A stretch of DNA of 64,000 nucleotides, taken from contig NXFV01001887.1 of the NCBI GenBank assembly GCA_002803225.1, forward strand, positions 1-64,000. Direction: 5' to 3'. Positions 1 through 12,358 of this stretch are shown here, piece after piece. Below the pieces are notes generated by a model. That model saw nothing but the letters and a program-made list of their open reading frames with translations, ran no database searches and was not told the DNA's origin. Position 1 is the stretch's first letter. The number at the start of each line of letters is the position of its first letter. The translations under genes were made by a program, and so were the position numbers. This stretch comes from Gamarada debralockiae. Its lineage: Eukaryota > Ascomycota > Leotiomycetes > Helotiales > Hyphodiscaceae.

Positions 1-1750
1 ATATTTTTTTCTCCGTCTTCATTAGGATTTACCAACGTAAAATTATCACTATCACTATCATTAGCCCTAGAATCTAATACGCCTGAGCAAGCAGGCTTCA
101 GCCTAGTTCTAATTCTAAAATTTATCGGGAGGAGGAATGCCTCCTCTGAGTTCTTTCTTTTTGCAGTTGTATCAATTCTTTCTACGTATGGAGGAACAGC
201 ATTTTCATTTAATGTTCTAGTAAATAGACGCCTTCTCGCTCCAGCCTATAGCACCAATCCTGCCCACCAAAATCTCAAAGCCTCATTCTCGCCCAGCAGC
301 CAATTCACTCAACCAACGACTTCCAAGGATCAAAATTCACTCCTGGAAGCACTCTTTGCGCCCATAAAAATATTTCGCACGTCTCCACAACTCTGCAGCA
401 CAAATTCTTCGTGGATAGGGCTGGAAATTGTCTGTGGCTGTCTCAGTGGAACTTTGTATGTCACTGAAGCCAAAATTACTTCATTGTTAGACTTCTCCTT
501 GGCTGCAGGTCGAGCTCATCAGGACCAATTCTCCAGTGATAGTGGTTACTTTTGTTGTCAGCTGTCAATTCGTTGTCGACATTCTGTTATCGTCAGCCTT
601 CTATTCGTTGTCAATGACTTTTAGTTCATTTCCAATTTTCCAGCTCGACTGTCCAGCTCAATTTTTATCACAAAGTTCAATGACTTCAATGCCCCAACCA
701 AGTATTCTCTGGTATTATTATCTTATCAACAATAAAGCCCTCAAATCAATTCCATTGTCCTGATACCTTTCTCCCGATCCCTTCAAGAACAAGCTCCCAC
801 AAATCATAACAAACTCAAAGGGAATTACTGATATACGATCTTTTATCAGCAGGTTTTGTATGCACTGAGCTCCCTGGAGGTACTCAGGATCTTTTGTTCA
901 GTCGAGAGACGACCCTAACCTCGCTAACGACAACTTTTCCGCCACAAATAAACTATCTCCCCTATGCAACCTCCCTCCATCCCTCCATGAACGTGAATTC
1001 CCACTCTCTGTCCGCATGCAGACGTCCTTGTCCCACAAGCAAGAAACACACCCACAGACTTGCGACCACGCATGAAATATCAGCGAAGAGCGCGATGTTG
1101 GCAATTTGGTTAGAGAAGGAGAAACGTATTGGCAGTGGGGGAGTATTTCTAATTTCCAGAAGGGGGCGAGGTGGAGTGAATGGAGCGAATGAGGTGGGAG
1201 GTTGCTAGAGGAAGGACAATGATTCACAGGACAGCTCGCTGAGGAGGATGGAATTGAAACGGGCCGGAAGGGGGTGGGAAGGAGCTTTAAGGTCACACTT
1301 CATTGTACTCTTTTCAGTCGAGGCTGAATCGCTCACTTGGTTCAATGATTTAGTCCAGCAGTTCCACTCGCGCTGTTCCATGCAGCATTTGCACAGCCAA
1401 ACTCCCAGAGCCTCATCCTCACAAATTCGAATAGGTCACATCCCTCCCACATCCGAAATGGCCATTTCACAAGTTATGTGCCTTAGTTGCGCTATCACTA
1501 AAGAAAATTTGTCGATTCATTACTATCCTTCATGCAATCTGAATGCCCTTTTCTCTAATATGCCACCCCAGTCCAATTTGTAAACCGTATGTAATACAGC
1601 CCTAAACACTCCTGGCTTTACACTATTCACTGTTCGCATGCCTATTCCTTTCGTAAAATCAAACACGTACTCCCAGGCCCGTTCCATCCTCCTCCCTTAA
1701 TTCCCGTTCCCCTCCAAATCCCACCTAATATCCACCACTGCGCAAGTCCA
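1..1750. other. Intergenic, no supported gene
   Basis: No open frame in this stretch shows a recognisable domain or consistent splice structure. The short frames between about 536 and 1583 are low-complexity Ser/Pro/Phe-rich and overlap each other on both strands, as expected for chance frames. The right end is the 3' flank of the BCS1-like gene. Confidence 0.6.
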
Positions 1751-3747
1751 CTATTGCACCTTAACCAACTTCCCCCCCTTCCTCTTAACCTCTACCATGC
1801 CCTCAACCCATTTCTCCACCTCCACCAACGCCTTCCTCGGATCTTTCTTCCGTTTCAACAAGAACCCCTGGATCTCGGCAGGACTGAACATATCGTCCGG
1901 AACCTTGACTGAGAAGTCTCGTGCGATTGTCTTCAGTTCGTCTTCTCTGACTTCGCCGTTATCCTTTTCTCCCAGAATGACGGTTCCGTTGGGTACTGCT
2001 GGGCCAGTGGGGAGTTTAGCGTGACCGTTCGAGAGTGCGTGGCCGTTGGTATGTTCGTATGAAGCTGTCGTAGGTGTGATAGGCGGCGTAAGCAACTCTT
2101 CCTTCTCCTTGATAATTTGCAGGGAAGTGGGCTTGGACGAGGAGGCGGATGAAGCAGATTTTGCAAAGGTCGTTCGTGGCAAATCGTTCGTGTACATCCT
2201 TTCGAAAAGCTCCTTGATTTGAGTTTGAGTGGCGTTTCCGAATGCGACTTGGTGGTCCACGCGCCCGGGACGAATGAGCGCTTCGTCGAGCTTCTCGGGG
2301 CGGTTCGTGGTCATTACCAAGACTCGACCTTCGTGGGATGCTACGCCTGGGTGTGTGTCAGAATCTTGCTTCGGGCTTGCGAGAATACAGTGGGCAAAAA
2401 CTTACCGTCGATGATGTTCAGCAAACCCGAAAGCGAGATACCCTTCTTCTTCTCCTCCTCACTCTGCTCATTAGCCCTCTTGAGCGCCTTCGTCAAACTC
2501 GCCACATTCAAACTCTCATCCCTCCCATCCCTATCTCTGCCCCTTCCTTCCCTCCCCTCTTTCCATTTCTCTCCCTTCTCCTTCTTTTCGTCCTCGTCCT
2601 TCTCCACCTCATTATTCCTCACCAACCCCGCCGTATCAATATCCTCAAGCAGCACAATACACCGAGCAGGCAAATTCGTAAATAGCATCCCCAGTTCCTC
2701 CTCAGTCAGCGTCGGCTCAAGAAGGGACACCACGTGAATGTCTAGTCCAAAAACGCCCGCAAGTGCAAAGGTCAAGGATGTTTTTCCCGTTCCAGGGGGT
2801 CCATAGAAAAGGTAGCCGCGTCGATACGGAATCCCGCGGTTGGCGTACCAGCGCGCGGTGGCTGGGTTGAGATACTCGTTGATATCAGCCAAAACGTCCA
2901 TTTTTCTTGCTTCATCCAGAACAACAGTCTTCATAGGCCTACACGGTCTCTCCGCGATCTTTACCCACGAACCTCTGCCGCCGAATCGTCGCATGTCCTT
3001 TGGTGCCGGGCGCTTGATGACGGTCTTCGCGTTATGGCCGAGATGGTAATGTGCTTTTGCATGCTGGATCAACCTCTTGATCGGTTCTGTAGATCTCCCA
3101 AAACAAGATAGGGTGAGAATCTCTTTATCCTTGAAAGCAGCTCCACCACCCAACTCATCAAACATAGCGACTTCCTTCCTCCTCAACTGAAAATACGTCC
3201 CATTATGCCAAAAATTATGGCTTCCAATAGCAGGCGTGAATCTCGGCTGACTCTTCGCCTCTTGATTCGAGAAATTCAACCACTTAATATTCCCCTCGCC
3301 ATCAACAGTCGTCTCGGGCGTTTCTGCGTCCTCGGAATCGAGCTCCCACGCTGATTTGGACGGGGTCTCGGCCATGAGGCGACGAGCAGAGTTTACTTTG
3401 TATTGGTGGGCTAGGAAGGCGATGAGGTGCCCGTGGATTTCGTCGGTGCTGGAGACGGAGATTTCGGCCATCCAGTTGGCGGATATGAGGCCCCAGAGAA
3501 CGGTCCATACTGAACGGAAGATTCGACCGGAGAGCCAGAGGACGGTGATTAGGGAGACGACGACGGTTACGTCGACGCCGAGGGTGAAGAGGATGAATTT
3601 ATGGATTGGGCCATAGCCGGGAATGAAGGTCTCGAGGAGCGTGGTAGGTGAGATGGACGGCGAGGTAGAAGGATGGGAGACATTTCCACTGATGTTAGAA
3701 GGCAGGACGTTGACGAGGAGGGAGGAGAATGCGTTATTTCGTCCCAT
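1751..3747 (-). CDS. BCS1-like mitochondrial AAA ATPase
   Basis: Two exons on the minus strand, 3747..2406 and 2346..1751, with a 59-base intron 2405..2347 (GTAAG..CAG), encode 645 aa. The N-terminus has a hydrophobic segment near residues 50-75, followed by a BCS1_N-type region and an AAA module with Walker A GPPGTGKTS and Walker B CIVLLEDID. Splicing restores the BCS1 signature LLNIIDGVASHEGRVLVMTT across the junction. BCS1 proteins are inner-membrane AAA chaperones; yeast Bcs1 inserts the Rieske protein into complex III. Filamentous fungi have many divergent BCS1 paralogs, so this copy need not be the true Bcs1. A charged Lys/Glu/Arg/Asp insertion lies between Walker B and the sensor region, and the C-terminal tail is long and rich in Ser, Thr and Pro. 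The family assignment is firm; the substrate is unknown. Confidence 0.9.
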
Positions 3748-4960
3748 GGCTGCGACCTATCGGAGTGGAAGGCGGTTGTTGGTATTTTGCACGTGTATTC
3801 CGATCTCTGATTCGTGCGCGACTTGATAGTCTCGAGGAAGATTTTCAGGAGCTCAGATGCGAGCGCGTTCCTCCTCAATAATGCCTTTAATTCTTTAACA
3901 GTTTCAACGATTCGAGGGGCGGAAGAAGAAAGAAAAGGAAAGATAATTCCAGCGAAAGTAACCACTCTTTATGCTCATGAGTGTATTGGTACAGCGCATC
4001 TATAACCAGCTGCTTGCATGTACACACTTGTTGTGTTCACACTCGCCACAAAATGCCAAAGTTCTGAGTGGGGTACATATATACTTGTACTTCCCCATCG
4101 TGCATGACTCAGAAGCCTTTTCATCAATCCATAAGAACGAATATGATAGGTAAGATTGAAAGAGAACTTGGTTTTGCTTGGATGCTTATCCAGTCATTTG
4201 ATTGTAGATTGTGGCTCATAGTACAGCAAGTAGCCGCAACTGAAGGCAACGAAGGAGGCAGGTACGCCTGGGCTAGGGCCGATTTAGAGCGTTGCCGTTG
4301 GTGCAGTGGCGATGGGGCGAATGAAAGCCTGGAGGCAACCTCTCAACACGTAATCCAGGGAGGACCCTACATCATTAATAATTTGGAGCTGAGGCCTAGA
4401 ATATGAGTGTGTAGGGTCACCGATCGATGTTCTCATTGTACAATTCCATGAGGGTGGGAAGTAAGAAAGGAGTTTGTCGCAGAGAGCACCAGGAAATGGG
4501 CAAATTTCTCGTCAAGCCGCAGAAACCAGGCATAGAGGTTTTTACCTCAAGACAACGAACTCTCCATCTTGTACACAACGCCCACCATCACTCTCTAAAA
4601 TCCAAGAATCAGCCTCTCACATCAAAACAAGATCGGAATTACGTGCATATGACCCCTCCTTCCCATGCTGCCAAACCTCCCAATTCCGCATCTAGCCTTT
4701 GACGCCTAGTCCGGGAGTCTGCGCCCTCAGCCTTCAGCCTCGTCAAGACCGCGAACGACAGGTCATTCGTGCGCAATACGACTGTTTGGCCAAACAGCGC
4801 GATTCGAGGGCATAAGCCTACCTACTTTCAGCGCAGACCACGAGGCAAACTACAGAGGAAGGCAGCTTCATCGGCCCTTTGCGGCGCAATTCAAGATTAC
4901 CAAACACACGACGTTGCGATTGTTTGACCCCGGGCTGGAAGCCCAAGACGATCACCCAAA
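3748..4960. promoter_or_regulatory. Divergent intergenic region, BCS1-like / TLG1-like
   Basis: About 1.2 kb between two divergently transcribed genes, presumably holding both promoters and 5' untranslated regions. Short frames on both strands have no family resemblance. No specific factor site could be defended. Confidence 0.4.
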
Positions 4961-5725
4961 ATGATGTCCTCAACCAACGAGCAAGATCCCTTCCTGCAGG
5001 TCCAAGCCGATGTGCTCACCCAACTCCAACACACCCGCCCACTCTTCACATCATACCTACGAATCCGCTCTCTCTCCACGACCACCGGGAAACCCAGTCC
5101 CGAGCTAAATTCCGCGCGCACAGAACTAGAATCCTCCCTTTCCACCCTCGCCGAAGATCTCGCCGACCTCGTCGAGAGCGTGAAAGCAGTACAAGATGAT
5201 CCTTACAAGTATGGGTTGGAGATCGAGGAAGTGAGCAGGAGGAAGAGGCTCGTTGACGAGGTGGGGGGAGAGGTAGAGGATATGCGCGAAGAGCTCCAAA
5301 AGACCATTAGCCAAACATCTGCTGGTTCCCAAGCTCGAGGCGCCAATTCGTCCGGTGCAGGCTACGACGGCGAAGATTCCGGCCTAATGGGAGGAGATGA
5401 GGACCGTCGAGACTACAACGCTGAATTTGAGCACAACCAACAACTAACCATGATGGCGGAGCAAGACACCCAACTCGACGGCGTATTCCGGACAGTAGGC
5501 AATCTAAGACAACAAGCGGATGATATGGGAAGGGAATTAGAGGAACAGGCTGAGATGTTGGAGGTTGTGGATGGGCTTGCAGATCGGGTAGGGAGCCGGT
5601 TGGGGACGGGCATGAAGAAGATGGGGGAGGTGGTTAGGCGGAATGAGGATGGGTTGTCCTCTTGTTGTATTGGGGTGCTTATATTTGTGCTGATTTTGTT
5701 GTTGGTGCTTGTTCTTGTTTTATGA
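4961..5725 (+). CDS. tlg1: Syntaxin-6/Tlg1-family t-SNARE
   Basis: Single-exon gene of 254 aa. Residues 1-110 form the N-terminal helical domain of the syntaxin-6/10 family (DPFLQVQADVL, then DPYKYGLEIEEVSRRKRLVD). A Gly/Ser/Asp linker precedes the SNARE motif at about residues 165-225, with zero-layer glutamine in GRELEEQAEML. A C-terminal membrane anchor of Ile, Leu and Val (about 233-253) ends the protein, as in tail-anchored SNAREs. Yeast Tlg1 is a Qc-SNARE of the late Golgi and endosome acting in retrograde fusion with Tlg2, Vti1 and Snc1. Length and architecture match the family. A second in-frame Met directly follows the first, so either may start translation. Confidence 0.9.
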   Translation: MMSSTNEQDPFLQVQADVLTQLQHTRPLFTSYLRIRSLSTTTGKPSPELNSARTELESSLSTLAEDLADLVESVKAVQDDPYKYGLEIEEVSRRKRLVDEVGGEVEDMREELQKTISQTSAGSQARGANSSGAGYDGEDSGLMGGDEDRRDYNAEFEHNQQLTMMAEQDTQLDGVFRTVGNLRQQADDMGRELEEQAEMLEVVDGLADRVGSRLGTGMKKMGEVVRRNEDGLSSCCIGVLIFVLILLLVLVLVL

Positions 5726-6602
5726 TAGGGAGGGAAGTGGGAAGTGGGAAGAGGGAAGTGATCGGATGGGCAGTAATTGGGCGGCATTTGGTACGGCGTT
5801 GAGGAGGGTTTGATATCACAGCGTGATAACGCAATCCACTTTATAAGTGTTGGATGTCAGAGTTAGAATGCCTTGGATCATTTGTCATGAGAATTCATTA
5901 CTTGGTTGGCATTCTCCTAATCTGAACGCCAGAATGCCTTTTAACCTCCATATTTACTTCATTCATTGACTCAAAGAAGAGGGAAAAAGTAGCCGGGCAA
6001 CGACTTGAAAGTATCAGGTCAGGTCTAATGAGAAGAAAAATACCCCTCCATCAAGAAACGAAGAGATGGGGGCTATAGAGAAGAAAACGCTCGCAAGACA
6101 ATATGCTTGTACGTCGTACATGAAGATCCATCATTCCATCCTTCCATCCAGCTATCGTTCAAGAAATCCATCCCTCCATTCCATCCACCCAGTCATTTCT
6201 ATCATCCGCAACATTCAAAGGTATTGAGAGAATTAGGAAAGATGACTGGCATATTCATCCGTAAGAGTCTGAACAAGCCGGTAATCAGGAGCACCGAGAT
6301 CGTGGTCAGAGTTATCCAGCGCCAACCCCACAACTGCGGTCGTTGAACCACCACTCGCAGATCGATCGTGAGCATGATTCGAGTCGAGGTTCTGAAAGGT
6401 AATCGTCAATGACTGCCATTCCATAGGTATGGGAAGTAACGAACGCACGCATGGACGCAAAGATGAAGAGGAGAAATGGTGTAGACAAGGTATGCGCGAG
6501 CCAACACTTCTAATCGGGACAATAAACTTCCACAACAAACCCAGCTTTTTGGGGCATCCTAAATACGCAGAATAAAGCGGCATAGTACTTTTTAAGGGAC
6601 AA
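5726..6602. other. Convergent 3' intergenic region
   Basis: Lies between the 3' ends of the SNARE gene (+) and the PP2A B56 gene (-). It contains a run of CCATCC/CCATTCC repeats at about 6125-6195 but no gene with recognisable features. Confidence 0.5.
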
Positions 6603-8900
6603 TCATCGCTGGCTTCTGGAGGAGCCTACCGAATTCTGTCGATCGTGAGTCGGTCTTCGCTCTCGACGATCTCCATCTTGAAGTTTCAGTGAATCAAGTC
6701 GTTTTTGATTGTCCTCCGTCATTGGATCTACCTCGTCGATTCTTAAGGGTGTGGTGATCTTGGTTCGGGATGGTGATGATACGGGACCTCCTGGTCGAAC
6801 GGCGCCGTTGGTCTTCGCTCGTTTTGCTTGTTCTGCGAGTGCGTTCCATTTGTTTTTTCGAGCTAATTCCCGTGCTTCGGCGTTGTTTTGGTGCTCGGTG
6901 TAATCATGGGAACAGTCGTCGAAGAGCTGAGGGTTGATCTCCATGAATAATTTCATAGCATTATAGACCATGCCATGAATTGTGCTTGACTTTATCAGTA
7001 CGGGCCGGGGAAAAGAACGGGCAAAAGACTTACCGATTCCAGTGGCCTTTTGAATTCTCGTAGAGAGGAGCGAACATTATTGGGAGGATGATCTCAACAT
7101 TGTCGCTTACAAGGTTGCAGAAATACTCGTTGTTCCAGAAATATAGAGCTCGCTCTGCTACTTGGAAATGAGGGCTTGCGACGGACTTGGCAAGCTGGTG
7201 GAAGAGAGGCTCTTGGACCTTGGCAAATTCTGCAGGATCCATAACCTCAAAGATATCCTCGACTTCGTTCAAGAACATGACTTCCTTTGTGCTGTTGACC
7301 TTGGGCCAATATCGAAGAAGACCGAGGACAACCTGAAGAATGTTAGCTTTGCTCAGTTTGATGCCTCATTCAACAAACCTCTTCTGTTAACGCCGCATCC
7401 TTTTCTAGGAATTGAACTATGCAGTAAGCCAGCTGAGGATGATACATGCTCAAACTCTTGGGCTTATGCAGGGGAATTAAACTTCTTGTCAAGAAGAGCT
7501 TGTGTTCCTCTTTCAGCGGGAGAGCAAATCCGTTGATAATTGAGCCCAGAATCTCCAACAACTCTGCAATGCCATTGAAGCGCTCTGTCTCGTAAACAAA
7601 CTGGAAGAACACGTTGTTGATGGATCTTCGAATATATGACCGAAGATTCAGGAATTTGCCGTATATTCGATGTAATGTGGTCTTCAGGAAATCGCGCTCT
7701 CGAGGGTCCTCCGAATCGAATAACTCCAGAAGCTGCAACACAAAGCTGTGATCTATGTATGCCTTTGCGATGTTGGTATTGAAATCTTGACTCTCGATGA
7801 ATCTCAAGAAAAATTCGTAAACGACCTGGATGTGGGGCCAGGCGACTTCGAGAACGGGCTCATCTTCTTCAGGATCAAATGCTTCTCCTTGGGGATTCAT
7901 TGGTGGAGGTATTGGTCTGAAAAGGTTCTTACTGAACATATCCACCACTCTTGGGTACATTGCCTCCGTAATAACCTGTCTGTTGTTCGCAACATAGTCC
8001 AAGAGTTCGTGCAGAGCCAATCGTTTGATCTCCTTTGACTTCATATCACCACTGGCATCGTTGAAGTCGAAGATGACGTTGCACTGGTCAATCTTCTGCA
8101 TGAAGAGGTCTTGGCGCCGATTTGGAGGTACTTCATGGAAGCCAGGTAGTTTCTCTAACTCTCGCTGTGGGGAAATGTCGAATCTCGAAGAGTGTTGTCT
8201 CTTGGGTGTTCTGATCCCTTCTGGCACATCCTTCGGTGTTGTTTGTAATCGATCGAACATCAGCGACTTCTGACCAGCTTTAGGAGGCGCAAGGTCGTGA
8301 GGCATGGTTTCCGCTGCTCCTGGAGGAGGAATATGCTGAAAAGCGAACAGTTAGCAGAGATTTCCACAACTGTTGTAAGCTGACTCACAGGAGCACTTGG
8401 GCTGATTATAACACTCGGGGGAAGTTGTCCATGACGGCTAGGCGTTCCAGGTCCTCCAGCACTTGGTGAACCTCCCATCGGATTGAATCTGTCTGGCGCC
8501 ACCATTGTACTTTGACCGGGGTTTAGTGAGTTGATTGAGCCTGATTGCGGTTGCAGAGTAGAGCTCGAGTGGGTCGCGTTCGAAGCTCCACCATCGCTTG
8601 GCGGAAGTGGTTTATTTCTTGAATCGTTGAGCGCAGTGGTTGAGGATGACGGCGTCGCGACAGGCGATTGAGCTGCTTCTCGAGAGCCAGCTGATTGGGA
8701 TGGCGAAGATGTACCGTCCTTCGACTCCTTGTTCTTTGATTTCGAAGATTTATTCGGGTCTTTCGCGCGCGAGAGCTGCTCATGCTGGTTGTGTTAGCAC
8801 TTGTTCCGTATTTGGCTGAAGCGCGTCGCATGGTACAACGCGTCTTCATGATATGTGAGCTATCAAGATCACTTACAACCCTCTGCCTGAAGCCCTTCAT
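6603..8900 (-). CDS. PP2A B56 (B') regulatory subunit
   Basis: Five exons on the minus strand: 8900..8877, 8775..8389, 8335..7379, 7332..7034 and 6984..6603, encoding 682 aa. All introns have GT..AG borders (101, 53, 46 and 49 bases). The first exon is only 24 nt (MKGFRQRV). A Ser/Pro-rich disordered N-terminus of about 150 residues is followed by the B56 HEAT-like solenoid, recognisable by [26 protein letters not shown] and [11 protein letters not shown]. The C-terminus is basic and disordered. The family (yeast Rts1, Aspergillus ParA) gives PP2A its substrate choice in mitosis, septation and stress responses, in the cytosol, at spindle poles and at septa. The reading frame is intact and core length is normal. 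Confidence 0.95.
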
Positions 8901-10063
8901 TTTGAACGCACAACTTTTGTGTTTCAGATATGGTCTGCGTCAGCGGTCTCGGTAATACCTGAATGCTCGATGCTCCGACCTCGAAGTTCGAACACTCGCT
9001 GAATGGGCGCGATGATTGTATCCGGACAATGGTTCCCCTCGCCTCGATATGAATGGTATCACAGGCGAAAGTCTGATTCGAGGGTTTGTTCGATGTCAAA
9101 GATTGCCTAAAGATCCACAACAATGCCGTCACTGAAGGTGAATGGTCGCTTTCGTCCTAGGCACACAATATTGCTACACAAGGTAGCAGAGACTGTGGGG
9201 CCACGAATCGTCGCGTCTTGTTTGTTGATGTCAAGACGAGACCAGACTCTATGTACGGACACAAAGAGTTGCAGTGCCTGTGACAAGTAGAAGTTGAGAA
9301 AATGAAGTGCTTCAAGACCACGCGAGGGAATTTGCCAGCAGAATTGTTTGCTTAGTCGTCGCTGAGTCGTCGAGGCGGGTTGCGGCTGGTGATATTGAGG
9401 TTCGATCTATATTGTACGACGCACACGTCAACAAATTGCCCTGGAGGATAATCCAACTCTATTCTCCGATGCAGGGCCCATGGTACATAACATACCAGAG
9501 AATCAGAAACTCAATCCAATGGCTAACAAGCTCCGAGCCTCAACCTGAGCCGTCCTCAAAATCGTGGGGGGGTTTTGCTCCGGCGGTGAATAGTGATAGG
9601 CTGAGATCCGTCACTCCAACGTAGACAAATCAAAGCCCACACGACCAATACTCCGCAAGGCACTCGAAGTCGAAAGAATTGAATTGACAGGAGCCGTGAT
9701 GATAGAAAGCGATTCAGTGGAGATCCAAGCAACAGCACAGCCCAATACAGAGCTGGGCGTCGGTCGGTTAGAGGGGGGAGTACGCTAGCCTTAATGTTGC
9801 GGCCTGAACTTTAAGGATGTAATTTTTTAAGTGCCGTCACTCCCTCTAATTTCTTTAGCCTCTTGACCTTCAACAATGACGAGCAAAACAACTTCTTTGA
9901 TGTTGCATAAATATTTATGACAATTACTCTCTGAAATTCGGATTCACAGTCTACCTATCAAAATGACCTGATCTAATTGCCTTCAACCTTTTCTGCTTTG
10001 CAAACCTCCACGCGAACGAGAAACTATCAATTCAGAGCTCGCTCCTCCTGCAGCTCACCAAAA
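8901..10063. promoter_or_regulatory. Divergent intergenic region, PP2A B56 / TFIIIC subunit
   Basis: About 1.1 kb between divergently transcribed housekeeping genes. An in-frame ATG at 9977 upstream of the TFIIIC subunit could add 29 residues. The ATG at 10064 is preferred because of its better context (CACCAAAAATGG) and its match to the family N-terminus. No other gene seen. Confidence 0.45.
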
Positions 10064-12358
10064 ATGGACGTCGTATCCTCGGCCCCTACCTACCAAATTT
10101 CTCCGAGAGAGGTCATCGCAGTGGAGCATCCCATGATCATTAAGGACATCGACAAAGGGCTCAAGACTTTTGGAAATGACAAACGTTTCGGACGAGTGAG
10201 TTTCCAGCCAGCATCACGTGCCTGGTTCATCATAATTGTCACCTGATATTGCTCGAATATCTGCTCCAATTCTGGTCTTCAAAGACTAACGAAAGTGCAG
10301 ATCCTCCATTTGGATGACGCAGAAGGCTGTTTGCCCCTTTATCTCCGTCACAATGACCCGATGTGTGCTCCAATACTTTCCCACAACAGCCCGACAACCA
10401 ACGTCCTTCTCAAAATCGCGGTTCCGAAACGTACGGGAAAACGAAAGCGAGGTTCACAAGACCCTTATTCGGAATTAGGACCCAGTCTTCTACCTGCTGG
10501 CATAGGCGGTCCGACCCAGAGCAGCAACCTCTGTTCTCACTCGAGAAACGACGGCGCAGCACAGTTGCTCAGATCTTTGAGAGACAATGCCGACAAATAT
10601 CAAGTCGAGGCTGTGGCTGAAATCGAGCGAACACATCGTTTCAGAGGTAAGACTGCGCAAGGACTGACGTGTGGTTCTCTTGCTAAGTATGCTTTCTAGG
10701 TCTCACGGATTTCCATCACTCTACAACCCACACCGCATTCTCGATTAAGTTTCAGGAGTTCGTTCTTCCTGGCGAGGGTATGCAACTAACCAACCTAATT
10801 CCTTATCTGAGCTTGCTAACATGTTCCAGTCGAAAAAATGAGACAATTCAAGTTCGACCCCAGCAGAGGGTGGAAAAAGAATGAGGAGTTTATGCCACCT
10901 CCTGTGCAGACAAACCAGACTTTGCCATTCAACTGGGGATGGCACCAAAATTCGCAGATCGAGATGACCGTCAACGAGAAGTCTGATGAAGCCGTTCTGC
11001 CCAATAAGTCTAAGACAACAAGAAAATCCCGGACACAGTATGTCGCCCCTGACGTGGAATCAATTCCCCAAAGTTCGCCTTTCCCAATTCCAGAAGATCC
11101 CGATGTCTGCGAGGTCACCGCGAAGTTGATAGAGGCATTGGATGAGCGCCCAATTTGGACTCAAAGAGCATTAGGCAACCGCATTGGACACGAGAGGCTC
11201 CCCGTCCCAATCTCAAGGGCTCTACATCACGTAGGATATCAATTTAAGGGAGGCCCATTCCGTGACGCAGTGATCAAATACGGAATCGACCCCAGAACAG
11301 ACAAAAAGTATCGAAATTACCAAACGCTATTCTTCGAACTCTACGAAGAAGAGAAGGTTCCTTTGAAAACATCGAAAGACATTCGCACCCGGATCCCCCT
11401 CGATCGCAACGTAATACGAACAGATACTTTGTCACACATATTCGATGGCAAGAGTCTCATACCCGATGGCGAGATCTGGCAGCTCTGCGACATCACCGAT
11501 CCTCTCCTTGTCCGTCTTATCAACAATGCTCCCCTCCGCGAAGAGTTTGATGCCAAATCTGACGGCTATTTCAGCAACGGCTCGTGGGCCAAAATCCATG
11601 CTATAATGAGAACCAAACTTAGTGCCATCCAAGCCCATGTCAACGTTTCTGATCTCGATTTTGCTGCGGCGATCAATATTCCAGATGTGATTGAAGATAA
11701 CAAAAAGGAGAGCCACCGGATATCCGTGCCAGTCCCGGATATTCGTTCGACAGATGAGGAGGCACGGGAGGCAGTAGGTGGAGGAGAGGACCCCGGTTTT
11801 ATTCAGCAAAGTGATATTTCAAAATACAAGGGGAAGCTGCGGAACATGAGGATTTCGCAGAAACTAGGGCAGGTGGTGCAGAAACGGAAGAATATTAGAA
11901 ATGAGTCCCTTGAAAGAGGAAAGACCCATGGAGTGAAGGATGCGGAGACGACGGCTAAGAAAGGTGAGGAAAGGGCAGATCAAGAACAGATGATATCGAA
12001 CGAGGGTCGCAAGCCAGAGGAACGGGCCACTGGCAACAATAGCACTCAAGTGGAGCAACTCAATACTCCCAACGAAGAATACATGACCGCGGAGGAGAAC
12101 GTCGACGGTGCAGAGGAAGAACTAGAGGATGACGAGGACGATGAGGGAGATTCAGAAGATGACGATTTTGCCGAAGACTCGGAGGAAGGTGAGAGCGAGA
12201 ATGAAGATGGTGATGTGGATGACCAAGGTAGCGGCGACGAAGACGATCCAGATGGGAGAGGAGATTCAGGAAGTGGAGAGAAGGAAGAATATTATGACAT
12301 CGAGACCACGGATGTCGTTGATCCTGCGACATACTACAATCCTCAATCGCGGCCTTAA
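10064..12358 (+). CDS. RNA polymerase III factor TFIIIC subunit, Tfc1/GTF3C5-like
   Basis: Four exons, 10064..10195, 10301..10646, 10700..10777 and 10830..12358, encode 694 aa. The N-terminal half carries the Tau95 triple-barrel region (IISPREVIAVEHP-like opening, LPLYLRHNDPM). A winged-helix-like DNA-binding part follows around RPIWTQRALGNRIG and GGPFRDAVIKYGIDPRTDKK, typical of TFIIIC subunit 5. The C-terminal 150 residues are extremely Asp/Glu-rich, as in yeast Tfc1. TFIIIC binds the A and B boxes of tRNA genes and recruits TFIIIB; this subunit contacts the A box. Domain order and length agree with the family. The NTFR-type linker and acidic tail vary between species. Confidence 0.9.

Noticed and set aside
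898..1583. Overlapping frames of about 100-130 aa on both strands
   Set aside because: Low-complexity translations, no splice support and mutual overlap; most likely chance.
6120..6200. CCATCC-rich stretch as a possible telomere-like or regulatory repeat
   Set aside because: Irregular unit and short; simple-sequence drift is enough to explain it.
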